Origin: Arenicellales bacterium
GTDB taxonomy: Bacteria; Pseudomonadota; Gammaproteobacteria; Arenicellales; UBA868
Length of the DNA stretch: 64,000 bases
Assembly: GCA_030754035.1 (NCBI GenBank)
Contig: JASMBC010000002.1
Span: 77,441-141,440 of the forward strand
Reading direction: 5' to 3'
Shown here: piece after piece, positions 33,638-42,568 of the stretch
Layout: each line of letters begins with the position of its first letter
How positions within the stretch are numbered: position 1 is the first letter of the stretch
Made by a program: the position numbers and the translations under genes
The notes under the pieces: generated by a model
The model's input: the letters and a program-made list of their open reading frames with translations, nothing else
Told to the model about the DNA's origin: nothing
Database searches by the model: none

Positions 33638-34549
33638 GTGACAGTAACTGTTGTCAGTTCCGCGACGAAGGAAGTGAAGATTGGGTTTGATCAGCCATTT
33701 TGCATGATCGGAGAGAGGATTAATCCGACCGGACGCAAGGCGCTGGCCGCTGAAATGAAAGCGGGTGATTACGCTCGTGTGGAATCAGATGCACTCGCCC
33801 AGGTGGCTGCGGGCGCTCATATGCTCGATGTCAATGCTGGAATCCCGCTCGCCGATGAGCCGGCCATATTGGCCGAGTGTGTTCAACTGGTGCAGTCACT
33901 GACTAATGTACCACTGTCTATCGATTCTTCTATTGTCGCAGCACTAGAGTCGGGGCTAGCTGTCTACCAGGGTAAGGCACTGGTTAATTCGGTAACGGGT
34001 GAAGAAGAAAGAATGGAGCAGGTCTTACCGCTGGTCAAAAAATACGGCGCAGCTGTTGTGGCTATCTCGAACGACGAGACGGGAATCTCCGAGGATCCGA
34101 ACGTGCGCTTCGATGTGGCCCGAAAGATCGTTGAGCGCGCGGCCGATTACGGCATTCCCGCTGAGGATGTGGTGGTTGATCCACTGGTGATGCCGATCGG
34201 CGCCCTGAATGATTCGGGCCGACAGGTGATGCATATTCTGAAGCGACTGCGCAATGAATTAAAGGTCAACAGCACCTGCGGCGCATCGAACGTCAGTTTC
34301 GGCTTACCTAACCGCAATGGTTTGAATGCGGCGTTCTTAACCATGGCCATTGGTGCCGGGATGACATCAGCTATTACCAGCCCATTGCACGGCGAGGTTA
34401 TGGCGGCTGTGATGGGGGCTGATGTCATGATGGGGCATGATCCAGATTGCCTGCGCTGGATTGCACGCTATCGCGATCCACTGGGCGAAGGTCTGTCCGG
34501 TATTCGAGAGGGCCGCCGTCGTGGCCGGCGTCGTGCGGCCGGTGGCTGA
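33638..34549 (+). CDS. Methyltetrahydrofolate:corrinoid methyltransferase (DHPS-like)
   Basis: TIM-barrel methyltransferase of the dihydropteroate-synthase superfamily (AcsE/MtrH/MtvA-like), 303 residues. Folate-binding text: GERINPTGRK (25-34), MLDVNAG (62-68), SIDSS, NSVTGEEERM, VDPLVMPIGA and TCGASNVSFGLPNR, which includes the Asn used for folate protonation. GTG 33638 has GAGGG 7 bases upstream. The C-terminus ends in an Arg-rich tail (EGRRRGRRRAAGG). It moves methyl between the corrinoid protein and tetrahydrofolate. Not MetH: the length and lone domain differ. Confidence 0.92.
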   Translation: MTVTVVSSATKEVKIGFDQPFCMIGERINPTGRKALAAEMKAGDYARVESDALAQVAAGAHMLDVNAGIPLADEPAILAECVQLVQSLTNVPLSIDSSIVAALESGLAVYQGKALVNSVTGEEERMEQVLPLVKKYGAAVVAISNDETGISEDPNVRFDVARKIVERAADYGIPAEDVVVDPLVMPIGALNDSGRQVMHILKRLRNELKVNSTCGASNVSFGLPNRNGLNAAFLTMAIGAGMTSAITSPLHGEVMAAVMGADVMMGHDPDCLRWIARYRDPLGEGLSGIREGRRRGRRRAAGG

Positions 34550-34943
34550 GCAACACACTCCAGGCAGTTGTCTATGCGGGGCTGTGTCGTTTACGGTCCG
34601 TGGGCCGCTTCGTCCGGTGTTGGCCTGCCATTGTTCACAGTGCCGCAAGACCAGCGGTCATTACTGGGCGGCAACAGCAGCGCCGTCGGACTGTGTGGAG
34701 GTTACCCATGAGGGCGCTCTGGAATGGTTTCAATCCTCGGCTCAGGCGCAAAGAGGGTTTTGTCGTCGTTGCGGGTCTAGCTTGTTCTGGCGTCACACGT
34801 CCCGGGATGCCTGGGGGATAGCGGCTGGCGCGTTGGATAGCCCGACCGGCCTACACACCCAGGCTCATATATTTTTTGCCGACGCATCAGATTACTACCT
34901 TATTCACCCGGACGAGGCAACGATTGAGGGCAGTCCCAGTTGA
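34542..34943 (+). CDS. GFA/CENP-V family zinc protein
   Basis: A small protein (about 133 residues from GTG 34542) with the GFA zinc pattern SCLCGAVSF, CHCSQCRKTSG and CRRCGSSLFWR. The family was named after glutathione-dependent formaldehyde-activating enzyme, but many members have other or unknown roles. It overlaps the methyltransferase stop by 8 bases and the activator start by 4, so it is built into the operon. GTG 34533 is an equally possible start. A function in trapping formaldehyde released from the module is conceivable, not shown. Confidence 0.78.
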   Translation: MAEQHTPGSCLCGAVSFTVRGPLRPVLACHCSQCRKTSGHYWAATAAPSDCVEVTHEGALEWFQSSAQAQRGFCRRCGSSLFWRHTSRDAWGIAAGALDSPTGLHTQAHIFFADASDYYLIHPDEATIEGSPS

Positions 34944-36982
34944 GTACTGCTCACGCCACTGAAACTGCACTCGCAGCAGGTGGGGATGTGCTGGTGGTAT
35001 TTACCCCATCTGGTCGCAGGGGGCGTGTTGCCCATGGGACGACCGTGTTGCAGGCGGCGCGCGAACTTGGCGTCGATTTGGATTCGGTGTGCGGGGGTCG
35101 GGCGATCTGTGGTCGCTGCCAGGTGACTCTAAGTGAGGGGTCATTTCCCAAACACGGTATTGAATCGCGGCCGGAGCACCTTTCCGACTTTGGTGGGAAT
35201 GAGGTTGATTACAACGCGGTAAATGGTCTGGCCCAGAGTCGGCGATTGGGGTGCTCAGCCCGGTTGCTTGGTGATGCTGTGATCGATGTGCCACCTGAGA
35301 GCCAGGTTCATCGCCAAGTGATCCGCAAGCGAACCGAAGTGCACGATCTGTCAGTTAACCCCCTGGTGCATTTGCACGTGGTTGAAGTCAGCCCACCCAA
35401 CATGCACGAGGCAGTGTCTGACCTGCGCCGCCTGGAAGAGGAATTAGAATTCGAATGGGCTTTGACGGGGCTCAGCTGTGACCCGCAGGTACTGGCAAAA
35501 CTGCAAGCCGTGATGCGCGAGGGTAATTGGCAGGTCACGGTTGCCGTATTTCAGCAACGCGAGATTATCGCTATCTGGCCTGGTTATCACGACACGGCGC
35601 TAGGGCTTGCGGTTGATGTGGGTTCAACCACGATTGCCATGCATCTTATTGAACTGACCAGCGGCCAGTCTCTTGCCTCGGTTGGTCAGATGAATCCGCA
35701 GATCCGGTTTGGCGAAGATCTGATGAGCCGCGTCTCTTACGTGATGATGCATCCGGGTAGCGAACAGGAGATGTCTCGCGTAGTGCGCCAGACTCTGACA
35801 GAACTGGTAACACAGGTCTGCCAAGAAACTGACAGCAATGTTGATGACATACTCGACTGCGCTTTTGTCGGCAACCCGATCATGCATCACCTGCTGTTAG
35901 GACTTTCTCCAGTTGAATTAGGCGCAGCGCCGTTTGCGCTTGCCACGGACAGCGCTATCACAATGCCCGCACACGAACTTAATCTTGGCCTTAATCGCGG
36001 TGCACGCTGTTATGTGCTGCCTTGTATTGCGGGCCACGTTGGCGCTGACTGCGCAGCTGTGGTTTTGTCCGAGGCGCCGTATCTGCGCAAGGAGATGACT
36101 TTGCTGGTTGATATAGGTACCAACGCAGAGATCGTCCTGGGAAACCGAGACCGCCTGTTGGCAGCCAGTAGCCCCACGGGCCCAGCCTTTGAAGGAGCGC
36201 AGATCAGCGGTGGTCAGCGCGCCGCCCCTGGGGCGATTGAGCGGGTGCGTATTGATCGCGAAACCCTGGAACCTCGGATCCAGGTGATCGGTTGTGACCT
36301 GTGGTCTGACGACCCCGGGTTTGACGAGGCGGTCGCCGCGGTAGGTATTACGGGCATTTGTGGTTCGGGGATTATCGAAGTGGTGGCCGAGATGTACCTT
36401 GCTGGCATACTCAGCTCCGACGGAGCCATCGATGGCAATTTGTCTCAACACTCGGCCCGGGTGATCGCAGATGGCAGGACCTTCGCTTTTGTCCTGTACA
36501 AGGGAGATATTACGGTCACAGTTACCCAAAACGATGTGCGCGCCATCCAGCTTGCTAAAGCAGCGCTTTACGCCGGGATTCGATTGTTAATGGATAAACT
36601 TGACGTGGAAGAGATTGACCGTATTCGTCTGGCTGGTGCGTTTGGTTCCCATATTGATGTTAAGTACGCTATGGTGCTGGGCCTGATTCCCGACTGTGAA
36701 TTGGGTAATGTCACCTCGGCAGGCAATGCGGCAGGGAGCGGCGCTCATATTGCCTTGGTTGATGTGAACGCCCGCCGGGAGATCGAAAGGGAAATCCGTA
36801 AAATAGAGAAAATCGAAACTGCCGTCGAACCCAGATTCCAGGAGCATTTTGTTGAGGCGATAGCTATCCCCCATAAAAGCGCCCAGTTCGCCCAGTTGTC
36901 CAAGGCGGTCACATGGCCAACCCGCATAACCGCGGCAAAGACGCAGACGATGACGGGCAACCAGCGTCGCCGCAGGCGCTGA
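34940..36982 (+). CDS. Corrinoid-protein reductive activator ([2Fe-2S] plus ASKHA ATPase)
   Basis: ATP-dependent reactivator of cobalamin methyltransferase systems (RACo/RACE family, DUF4445), 680 residues. An N-terminal plant-type ferredoxin domain has C51-x5-C57-x2-C60 and C105. A linker domain follows, then an ASKHA ATPase core with LAVDVGSTTIAMHL at about residue 221, FVGNPIMHHLLLG, LLVDIGTNAEIVLG and GICGSGIIEV. It restores oxidised Co(II) to Co(I). Starts at TTG 34940, overlapping the GFA stop. It ends in five Arg. Presence of this protein argues that the corrinoid protein is used in Co(I)-dependent methyl transfer rather than as a vitamin-B12 mutase. Confidence 0.92.
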   Translation: MSTAHATETALAAGGDVLVVFTPSGRRGRVAHGTTVLQAARELGVDLDSVCGGRAICGRCQVTLSEGSFPKHGIESRPEHLSDFGGNEVDYNAVNGLAQSRRLGCSARLLGDAVIDVPPESQVHRQVIRKRTEVHDLSVNPLVHLHVVEVSPPNMHEAVSDLRRLEEELEFEWALTGLSCDPQVLAKLQAVMREGNWQVTVAVFQQREIIAIWPGYHDTALGLAVDVGSTTIAMHLIELTSGQSLASVGQMNPQIRFGEDLMSRVSYVMMHPGSEQEMSRVVRQTLTELVTQVCQETDSNVDDILDCAFVGNPIMHHLLLGLSPVELGAAPFALATDSAITMPAHELNLGLNRGARCYVLPCIAGHVGADCAAVVLSEAPYLRKEMTLLVDIGTNAEIVLGNRDRLLAASSPTGPAFEGAQISGGQRAAPGAIERVRIDRETLEPRIQVIGCDLWSDDPGFDEAVAAVGITGICGSGIIEVVAEMYLAGILSSDGAIDGNLSQHSARVIADGRTFAFVLYKGDITVTVTQNDVRAIQLAKAALYAGIRLLMDKLDVEEIDRIRLAGAFGSHIDVKYAMVLGLIPDCELGNVTSAGNAAGSGAHIALVDVNARREIEREIRKIEKIETAVEPRFQEHFVEAIAIPHKSAQFAQLSKAVTWPTRITAAKTQTMTGNQRRRRR

Positions 36983-37058
36983 CTATTTCCCGCTTGCCCG
37001 GACACGGTGGTGCGACTACCCTTGAATCTCGCGATACCTTATCCGGGAGATTGGCGCT

Positions 37059-37715
37059 GTGACCATCGATATCTTAAGACAGGTAACTTTGTTCTCTACC
37101 TTGGAGGACCACGACCTGCAGGCTCTGACCGCACTGGCCAGGCCGATCACCGCGCAACGCGGTGAGATCATCATCAGTCAGGGTTCGGTTGGGGACGCGC
37201 TTTATGTCGTCATCAGCGGCCGTGTTCGGGTTTATGTGTCAGATAAGGACGGCAAGGAGATGGTGCTCGCATTGGAGGGTTCCTCAGCAGTATTTGGAGA
37301 AATTGCTGTGCTTGACGGAGCCGTTCGTTCGGCATCTATCGCCGCTATGGAACAAACTGAATTACTCAAGATAGGTGCAGATGATTTTTTTGCTTTACTT
37401 GAGCGCAATACTGAGCTCAACCGCTCGGTGATCCAAAGCTTGGCCGGGCGAATTCGAAAGCTAACCCACGGGGCCCAGGGGCTCGCGTTAGATAGTGTTT
37501 ACCGGCGGCTGACCGCCCGTCTACAAGAGTGTGCCGTGGAGGAAAACAGCGAGTGGGTTATTACCGAACGGCTGACCCACCAGTTGCTCGCCGACATGAT
37601 CGGTTGCTCCCGGGAAATGGTTAGCAGAATCATGAGCGATCTGGTTAAGGGTGGATACATCCGTATTGAGCCAGGTCGCTGGGTTATTCAACGCAAGTTG
37701 CCCGCGGACTATTGA
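37059..37715 (+). CDS. Crp/Fnr-family transcriptional regulator
   Basis: A 218-residue regulator. An N-terminal cyclic-nucleotide-type fold (GSVGDALYVVISGRVRVY; GEIAVLDGAVRSASI) is followed by a winged helix with recognition text CSREMVSRIMSDLVKGGYI. No N-terminal Cys cluster, so it is not an oxygen-sensing FNR; the GE...RSAS pattern resembles cAMP-binding CRP but the ligand is unknown. GTG 37059 with GGGAG upstream. It is the last gene downstream of the corrinoid module, 76 bases away on the same strand, and may control it. Confidence 0.9.
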   Translation: MTIDILRQVTLFSTLEDHDLQALTALARPITAQRGEIIISQGSVGDALYVVISGRVRVYVSDKDGKEMVLALEGSSAVFGEIAVLDGAVRSASIAAMEQTELLKIGADDFFALLERNTELNRSVIQSLAGRIRKLTHGAQGLALDSVYRRLTARLQECAVEENSEWVITERLTHQLLADMIGCSREMVSRIMSDLVKGGYIRIEPGRWVIQRKLPADY

Positions 37716-37978
37716 TAGTTGCCAGTTAGCAGTTAGAGCCTATCCAGCCACTCGACGGGCTTGGAATCTTCACCGATACCTTCGCCCGATGTTCCCACTC
37801 GGCGTTATAGTGGCTGTTCAGTAGGTGACAGTCGGCCCTTATTTCGCGATTTAGTTCGCTGGGCAGTATCTTATGGATGGCTGCTCCTTTAACCCCAGGT
37901 GATTCCGTGTAGAGGGAGTCCCGCAGCTTAATCGAGATGGTCGGCCAGTTTATTGGTAACGAGGTCAAGGAGGCATAT
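37716..37978. other. Intergenic stretch with a possible coding remnant (minus strand)
   Basis: 263 bases. The minus strand has an open frame (37726-37968, TTG start) of 80 residues that I do not recognise (includes GAAIHKILPSELNREIRADC). Near its end a second minus frame ends as GEDSKPVEWLDRL then TAA at about 37738. The switch of plausible protein text from one frame to the other could indicate a frameshifted remnant, but it may be chance. Confidence 0.25.
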
Positions 37979-38797
37979 GTGTCAGCCGGGGTGATTCAAA
38001 AAATGCACACCAAGGCCGCTTCGCCAGTGGAGTATCAGTTACCTATTGACGAAGCGCTGGTAGGGCTCAATGCGTTATTGGGCCGTGAACTTGAAATCGA
38101 GTTCTGCGGTGAAATATTTTGCCTAAGCTGTGGGCGTAAGACCAATAAAAGCTTTAATCAGGGGCATTGTTATCCCTGTTTCAAACGGCTCGCGGCCTGT
38201 GACCAATGCATCATAAAGCCAGAGTTGTGCCATTTTCATGAAGGAACTTGCCGCGAGCCAGAGTGGGGTCAGGCCCATTGCCTGCAGTCCCATATCGTGT
38301 ACCTTGCTAATTCATCCGGGCTGAAAGTCGGCGTCACCCGGGCTACCCAGATTCCCACTCGCTGGATTGATCAGGGGGCTTCCCAGGCGCTACCTCTCTT
38401 TGAGGTCAGCGAGCGGCGAATTGCCGGATTACTGGAGGTTGCGATACGTACTGTCGTATCCGACCGTACGAACTGGCGCGGTATGCTCAAGGGAACTCCT
38501 GACCAGCTTGATCTGGTGGCTGAGCGAGAACGGTTGCTCGCGCAGGCGGATGCTGCCATAGACCCCGTGACCGAAGCTATTGGCCCAGGCCAGGCGCGCT
38601 TGATGAAAGAAGCCTCTCCGATCCAGATTCAGTACCCGGTGAGCGAGTATCCGCAAAAAATAAGCGCCCTTAACCTCGATAAGACGCCCCGGATTACGGG
38701 ACGTCTTATCGGTATCAAGGGCCAGTATCTGATTTTGGACAGCGGTGTACTGAATATCCGCAAGTTTGGCGGTTACCGGCTTACCCTGGAGTACTAG
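37979..38797 (+). CDS. DUF2797 family protein
   Basis: A 272-residue protein with an N-terminal Cys-rich part (CLSCGRKTNKSFNQGHCYPC, then CDQCIIKPELCHFHEGTC) likely binding zinc, and a central segment HIVYLANSSGLKVGVTR followed by QIPTRWIDQGA that resembles a GIY-YIG-like core. DUF2797 function is not known to me. GTG 37979 is chosen because AAGGAGG ends 5 bases before it; an ATG at 37977 is out of frame. Convergent with cbbM. Confidence 0.88.
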   Translation: MSAGVIQKMHTKAASPVEYQLPIDEALVGLNALLGRELEIEFCGEIFCLSCGRKTNKSFNQGHCYPCFKRLAACDQCIIKPELCHFHEGTCREPEWGQAHCLQSHIVYLANSSGLKVGVTRATQIPTRWIDQGASQALPLFEVSERRIAGLLEVAIRTVVSDRTNWRGMLKGTPDQLDLVAERERLLAQADAAIDPVTEAIGPGQARLMKEASPIQIQYPVSEYPQKISALNLDKTPRITGRLIGIKGQYLILDSGVLNIRKFGGYRLTLEY

Positions 38798-38844
38798 CAG
38801 GCCTTGCTTCCGGGGCGCGCGTGCGCGAGCCTGGAGAGGCTTGG

Positions 38845-40233
38845 TTAGGCTGCGGCGACTCCCAGATGGTCACGCCAGCCCGGGTAGAGTGCGTCGGCAT
38901 CCTGTGGAAACGACTCGAAGGCGCGCGCGAACTCCCTGTGATCCTTGGCCCATTCGATGGGATCGGCGCCAGCGAGCCAGCACTGGTAGGCCTGGCGCAG
39001 TGAAACCGCTCCCGCAGCCGGACTGTCGATATGCCCATAGCTGCCACCTCCGGCAGTGTTGATGAGGTTGCCGTGCCCCAGGTTCTCGAAAAACCCGGGC
39101 AGTCGCAGTGCGTTCATGCCCCCGGAGATGATCGGAGTGGTTGGCTTCATGCCTAACCATTCCTGGTGATAGGCCGGCCCGGTGTAACTGTCGCGCTCGA
39201 TGATGTAAGCGATCGCACGGTCATCGCGCTCACCTTCCATCTTGCCGTAACCCATGGTACCCACATGTATGCCTGAGGCACCTTGCAGGCGCGACATCTT
39301 GGCGAGTACGTAGGCGGTGTAACCCCGTTTCGCTGAAGGCGAGGTTACTGCGCCGTGGCCGGCCCGGTGGTAGTGCAGGTACTGATTGGGAAACCAGCGC
39401 CGGGCCGTAGTAACCATGCCTGGTCCACCGACATAGCCGTCGACCAGGAAAGCGCAATGGTCTGCAAATTCGCCGAATTGCGAAAGAATAAATTCACCCC
39501 GGGCAACCATCTCGTTATGGCAGTCGGCGGTAATGTTTGCAGAGAACAGCTTGGCATCGCCAGTATCGTCCTGCGCCCGCGCCATTGCGTCGACTACCAG
39601 CGGAATAACCTCCTTCATCGGTGCGAAAGTCTGGTTACCCTGGGGCTCGTCATTCTTGATGAAGTCACCACCCATCCAGAACTGGTAGGCTGCCTCGGCA
39701 AATGGCTTCGGCCGCAGTCCCAGTTTAGGCTTGATAATGGTCCCGGCGATAAAACCTCCGTCTACGATCGGGCGTCCCAGGACACGCCACAGATCGGATA
39801 TGTCTTTGGCAGGCCCATCGAACAGTTGCACTGCCCTTGGCGGCACATAGAAGTCATACATCTTAGCGTGTTCAATATCGCCCATACCCTGGTTGTTGCC
39901 GATCGTGAGGGTCAGGAAAGAAGCAATCATCATGCGCCCATCGGTGATATTGCGATCGAACAGTTCCAGCGGGTAGGCGATACGCATATCCTCGCTGGCT
40001 TCGTCTATTTGATAGACCAGGGCATCGACCCCTTTGGTAAAGTCATCTGTAGTAGAAACGTCCACGTTCGTTCCGGTGGACGATTCAGCGGCAAAGTGGG
40101 CCGCCCCTTCAAGATAGCCGGTGCCGGGTTTGGGTTTCATCCGGTAGGCACAAAGGATATGTCGACCTTCGTCGATGAGAGCCTGCTCATCAAGATTGAG
40201 GTCGGCGTAACGACTGGATTGATTTAAAGACAC
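38845..40233 (-). CDS. cbbM: Ribulose-bisphosphate carboxylase, form II
   Basis: Form II RuBisCO large subunit, 462 residues, fixing CO2 in the Calvin cycle. K168 ([14 protein letters not shown]) and the carbamylated K193 with D195, E196 ([13 protein letters not shown]) match R. rubrum K166 and K191-D193-E194. Loop 6 is [11 protein letters not shown]. All catalytic residues I can check are present, so it is a true RuBisCO and not a form IV protein. GTG 40233 with GGGAG and AAAGG upstream. No cbbQ, cbbO, cbbR or phosphoribulokinase lies nearby; only an MFS gene upstream on the same strand. Confidence 0.96.
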   Translation of the reverse strand: MSLNQSSRYADLNLDEQALIDEGRHILCAYRMKPKPGTGYLEGAAHFAAESSTGTNVDVSTTDDFTKGVDALVYQIDEASEDMRIAYPLELFDRNITDGRMMIASFLTLTIGNNQGMGDIEHAKMYDFYVPPRAVQLFDGPAKDISDLWRVLGRPIVDGGFIAGTIIKPKLGLRPKPFAEAAYQFWMGGDFIKNDEPQGNQTFAPMKEVIPLVVDAMARAQDDTGDAKLFSANITADCHNEMVARGEFILSQFGEFADHCAFLVDGYVGGPGMVTTARRWFPNQYLHYHRAGHGAVTSPSAKRGYTAYVLAKMSRLQGASGIHVGTMGYGKMEGERDDRAIAYIIERDSYTGPAYHQEWLGMKPTTPIISGGMNALRLPGFFENLGHGNLINTAGGGSYGHIDSPAAGAVSLRQAYQCWLAGADPIEWAKDHREFARAFESFPQDADALYPGWRDHLGVAAA

Positions 40234-40443
40234 TGCCTTTTACTCCCAGGTTGTCCCGCACCTGTCCGTCAGGCCTGTGTTAAGCGTTGATGGGTCTGAA
40301 GCGGGTAATGTTAATAGCGTCTGCAGGTCTAACGATAAACCGGCATAACCATAAATAAAAGTAAGATTAAATGATATTAAAAATAAGTAAAACATTATGC
40401 GACGATGTTGCACTCATTTCTGGTCTGGCGTTTTGATGGCGGC
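40234..40443 (-). promoter_or_regulatory. AT-rich upstream region of cbbM
   Basis: 210 bases between the MFS gene and cbbM on the minus strand. The part at 40350-40400 is strikingly A+T-rich compared with its surroundings and carries a TTAA-N6-TTAA dyad at 40367-40380, of the general size of a LysR-type (CbbR) site. No exact -35/-10 pair was convincing. Most likely the cbbM promoter and operator zone. Confidence 0.35.
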
Positions 40444-41712
40444 CTATGGCGCGCTTATCCGCACCGGTGCCGGTTGGCCCAGGATCATGCCATTGGCAGG
40501 TCCAGGACGGGCGGGTATGTTGCAGGACAACAGGAGCGACAGTCCGGCTAGGGCAGCGCCGACAAGAAATACCGTCGCCGGCGAGTTCAACCAGAGTATC
40601 CCGAGTACCACCGGCAGGATCACCGCCGCGATATGGTTGATCGTGAAAGCGACTCCGGCACTGGAGGCAAAGTCAGCCGGATCGGCAATTTTTTGAAAAT
40701 AAGTCTTGATGGCAATTGCCAGGGCAAAAAAGAAATGGTCGACGATATACAATCCGGCTGCCAGTTCTGCATTGTTGACGAAAGCGTAGGCGATGAACAC
40801 GATCACCAAGCCAGTGTACTCAAAGACCAATGCCGCTCTTTCCCCCACAATGCCGATCAGTCGTCCAATGCGTGCGGCAAACAGTACATTCAATGTGGCG
40901 TTGATCAGGAACAGGACAGAGATGGCGGCGACACTGTAGCCGAACTTCTCGACCATTAGAAAGCCGGCAAAAACGATAAATATCTGCCGCCGTGCGCCGG
41001 ACAGAAAGGTCAGGGCGTAGTACAGCCAGTATCGCTTGCGCAGAACCATGTGCCGGTGCTGGCGAATCTTGACGGGGAACTGTGGAAAAGACACAGCACA
41101 GATTAGAGCGATCAGCACCGTGGCAGCACCACCGAGTGCGTAGACCACAGTGAAGCCCAGACCGGCCAGATCAAACGCCAGCCAGATCATGCCGAAGGTT
41201 ACAATCGAGGTGAAAGCGCCCACCGCAATGATGCGCCCCAGCACTTCAGGCGCTTTGTCCTTATCCAGCCACTGTAGCGACAGGGAGGTCTGGATGGTCT
41301 CATAGTAGTGATAGCCGACGGACATGATGACCGTAGTGATGTATAGACCCATGACATTGGGGAAAAATCCCGTCACCAGAGTGCCAGCCCCTAACAGAGC
41401 CAGCGAGATCAGCGCGATGGATTGCTCCCGAAGAAGAAACAGCAGAAAGACCACGGCAAAGGCCAGGAATCCGGGTATCTCCCGAAGGCTTTGCAGCACA
41501 CCGATCTCAACTCCAGTGAATGCGGCACGCTCGATCGCAAAGTTATTCAATAGTGCTTGCCAGGTGGCGAAACTCAGCGGCACGGCACCCGCCATCAGCA
41601 GCAGCAGGATCTCGGGATGGTTTCTGATATTTTTTAGGTTCACTGGTTTTGTTGGTCTGTCCACCGTAACAACGGATAGCAGGGGTTTAGTGTATTGACT
41701 ACTGTTGTACAA
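40444..41712 (-). CDS. MFS transporter
   Basis: Major facilitator protein with about 12 spans, 422 residues in the longest frame. The segment following residue 30 (PEILLLLMAGAVPLSFATWQ) is the first helix. Substrate not assignable. The start is uncertain: TTG 41712, GTG 41664 or GTG 41643, none with a clear ribosome site; the last two would trim a non-family N-terminus. It is divergent from lutA and upstream of cbbM on the same strand, separated by 210 AT-rich bases, so co-transcription with cbbM is doubtful. Confidence 0.82.
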   Translation of the reverse strand: MYNSSQYTKPLLSVVTVDRPTKPVNLKNIRNHPEILLLLMAGAVPLSFATWQALLNNFAIERAAFTGVEIGVLQSLREIPGFLAFAVVFLLFLLREQSIALISLALLGAGTLVTGFFPNVMGLYITTVIMSVGYHYYETIQTSLSLQWLDKDKAPEVLGRIIAVGAFTSIVTFGMIWLAFDLAGLGFTVVYALGGAATVLIALICAVSFPQFPVKIRQHRHMVLRKRYWLYYALTFLSGARRQIFIVFAGFLMVEKFGYSVAAISVLFLINATLNVLFAARIGRLIGIVGERAALVFEYTGLVIVFIAYAFVNNAELAAGLYIVDHFFFALAIAIKTYFQKIADPADFASSAGVAFTINHIAAVILPVVLGILWLNSPATVFLVGAALAGLSLLLSCNIPARPGPANGMILGQPAPVRISAP

Positions 41713-41782
41713 ACAGCGGAGCGATGGTGAAAGAATGATGTGAATGGTACAGTGCCGACCGACTCAACGGGATAAGTTATCA

Positions 41783-42568
41783 ATGAATTCCGATAAAATA
41801 AAAACATCGACCCAGGTTGGGCTGTTTGTTACCTGCCTGGCCGACCTTATTCGCCCCCAGATTGGTTTTGCGGCGGTGGCGCTACTCGAGCATGCTGGCT
41901 GCACAGTCCGAGTGCCACGTAACCAGACCTGTTGCGGACAGCCTGCGCTCAACAGTGGGGACAGTGCCAGCACAATCGCGATCGCGAAAACGGTGATCAA
42001 AACTTTTGCCCAGGATGATTACGTCATCGCCCCTTCAGGTTCCTGTGTTGACACTGTATGTCACAAGTACCCCGAGCTTTTCCGTAATGATGCCCTTTGG
42101 GCGGGGCGAGCTCGCACATTGGCAGCAAAAACCTGGGAACTGACAAGTTTTCTGGTCGAGGTCATGGAGTTGCAGCAGGTAGAAGCCACCTACGACGGTG
42201 TTTGCAGTTACCATGATTCGTGTTCAGGGTTACGGGAACTTGGCATCCACGATCAGCCGCGGCAACTGCTGGCCAGTGTCGTGGGTTTGGAGCTCAAGGA
42301 AATGAACGAGAATAACGTTTGTTGTGGTTTTGGAGGGCTATTTAGCGTCAAGTATCCTGATATTTCCACCCGGATGGTCAGTAATAAATGCGCCAATATC
42401 GGTCACAGTGGAGTCGATACCTTGCTCGGTGGAGATCTAGGCTGTCTGCTCAATATCGCCGGTCGCCTGCGCCGTGAAGGCGCTCCGGTCAGGGTGTTTC
42501 ATGTAGCTGAAGTGCTTGCTGGAATGACCGACGGACCTGCGATCGGCGAAGGAGAATCTGGCTCATGA
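41783..42568 (+). CDS. lutA: L-lactate utilisation protein LutA (CCG-domain)
   Basis: Subunit of the LutABC L-lactate oxidation complex, 261 residues. Two cysteine-rich CCG repeats are seen: RNQTCCGQPALNSGD with SGSCVDTVC, and YHDSCSGLRELG with ENNVCCGFGGLFSVKYP. These coordinate iron-sulfur clusters. The frame is open to ATG 41744, but MNSDKIKTSTQVGLFVTCL fits the family. The stop overlaps lutB (ATGA). Glycolate oxidase GlcF-type proteins share the domain, but the following LUD genes point to LutA. Confidence 0.9.
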   Translation: MNSDKIKTSTQVGLFVTCLADLIRPQIGFAAVALLEHAGCTVRVPRNQTCCGQPALNSGDSASTIAIAKTVIKTFAQDDYVIAPSGSCVDTVCHKYPELFRNDALWAGRARTLAAKTWELTSFLVEVMELQQVEATYDGVCSYHDSCSGLRELGIHDQPRQLLASVVGLELKEMNENNVCCGFGGLFSVKYPDISTRMVSNKCANIGHSGVDTLLGGDLGCLLNIAGRLRREGAPVRVFHVAEVLAGMTDGPAIGEGESGS

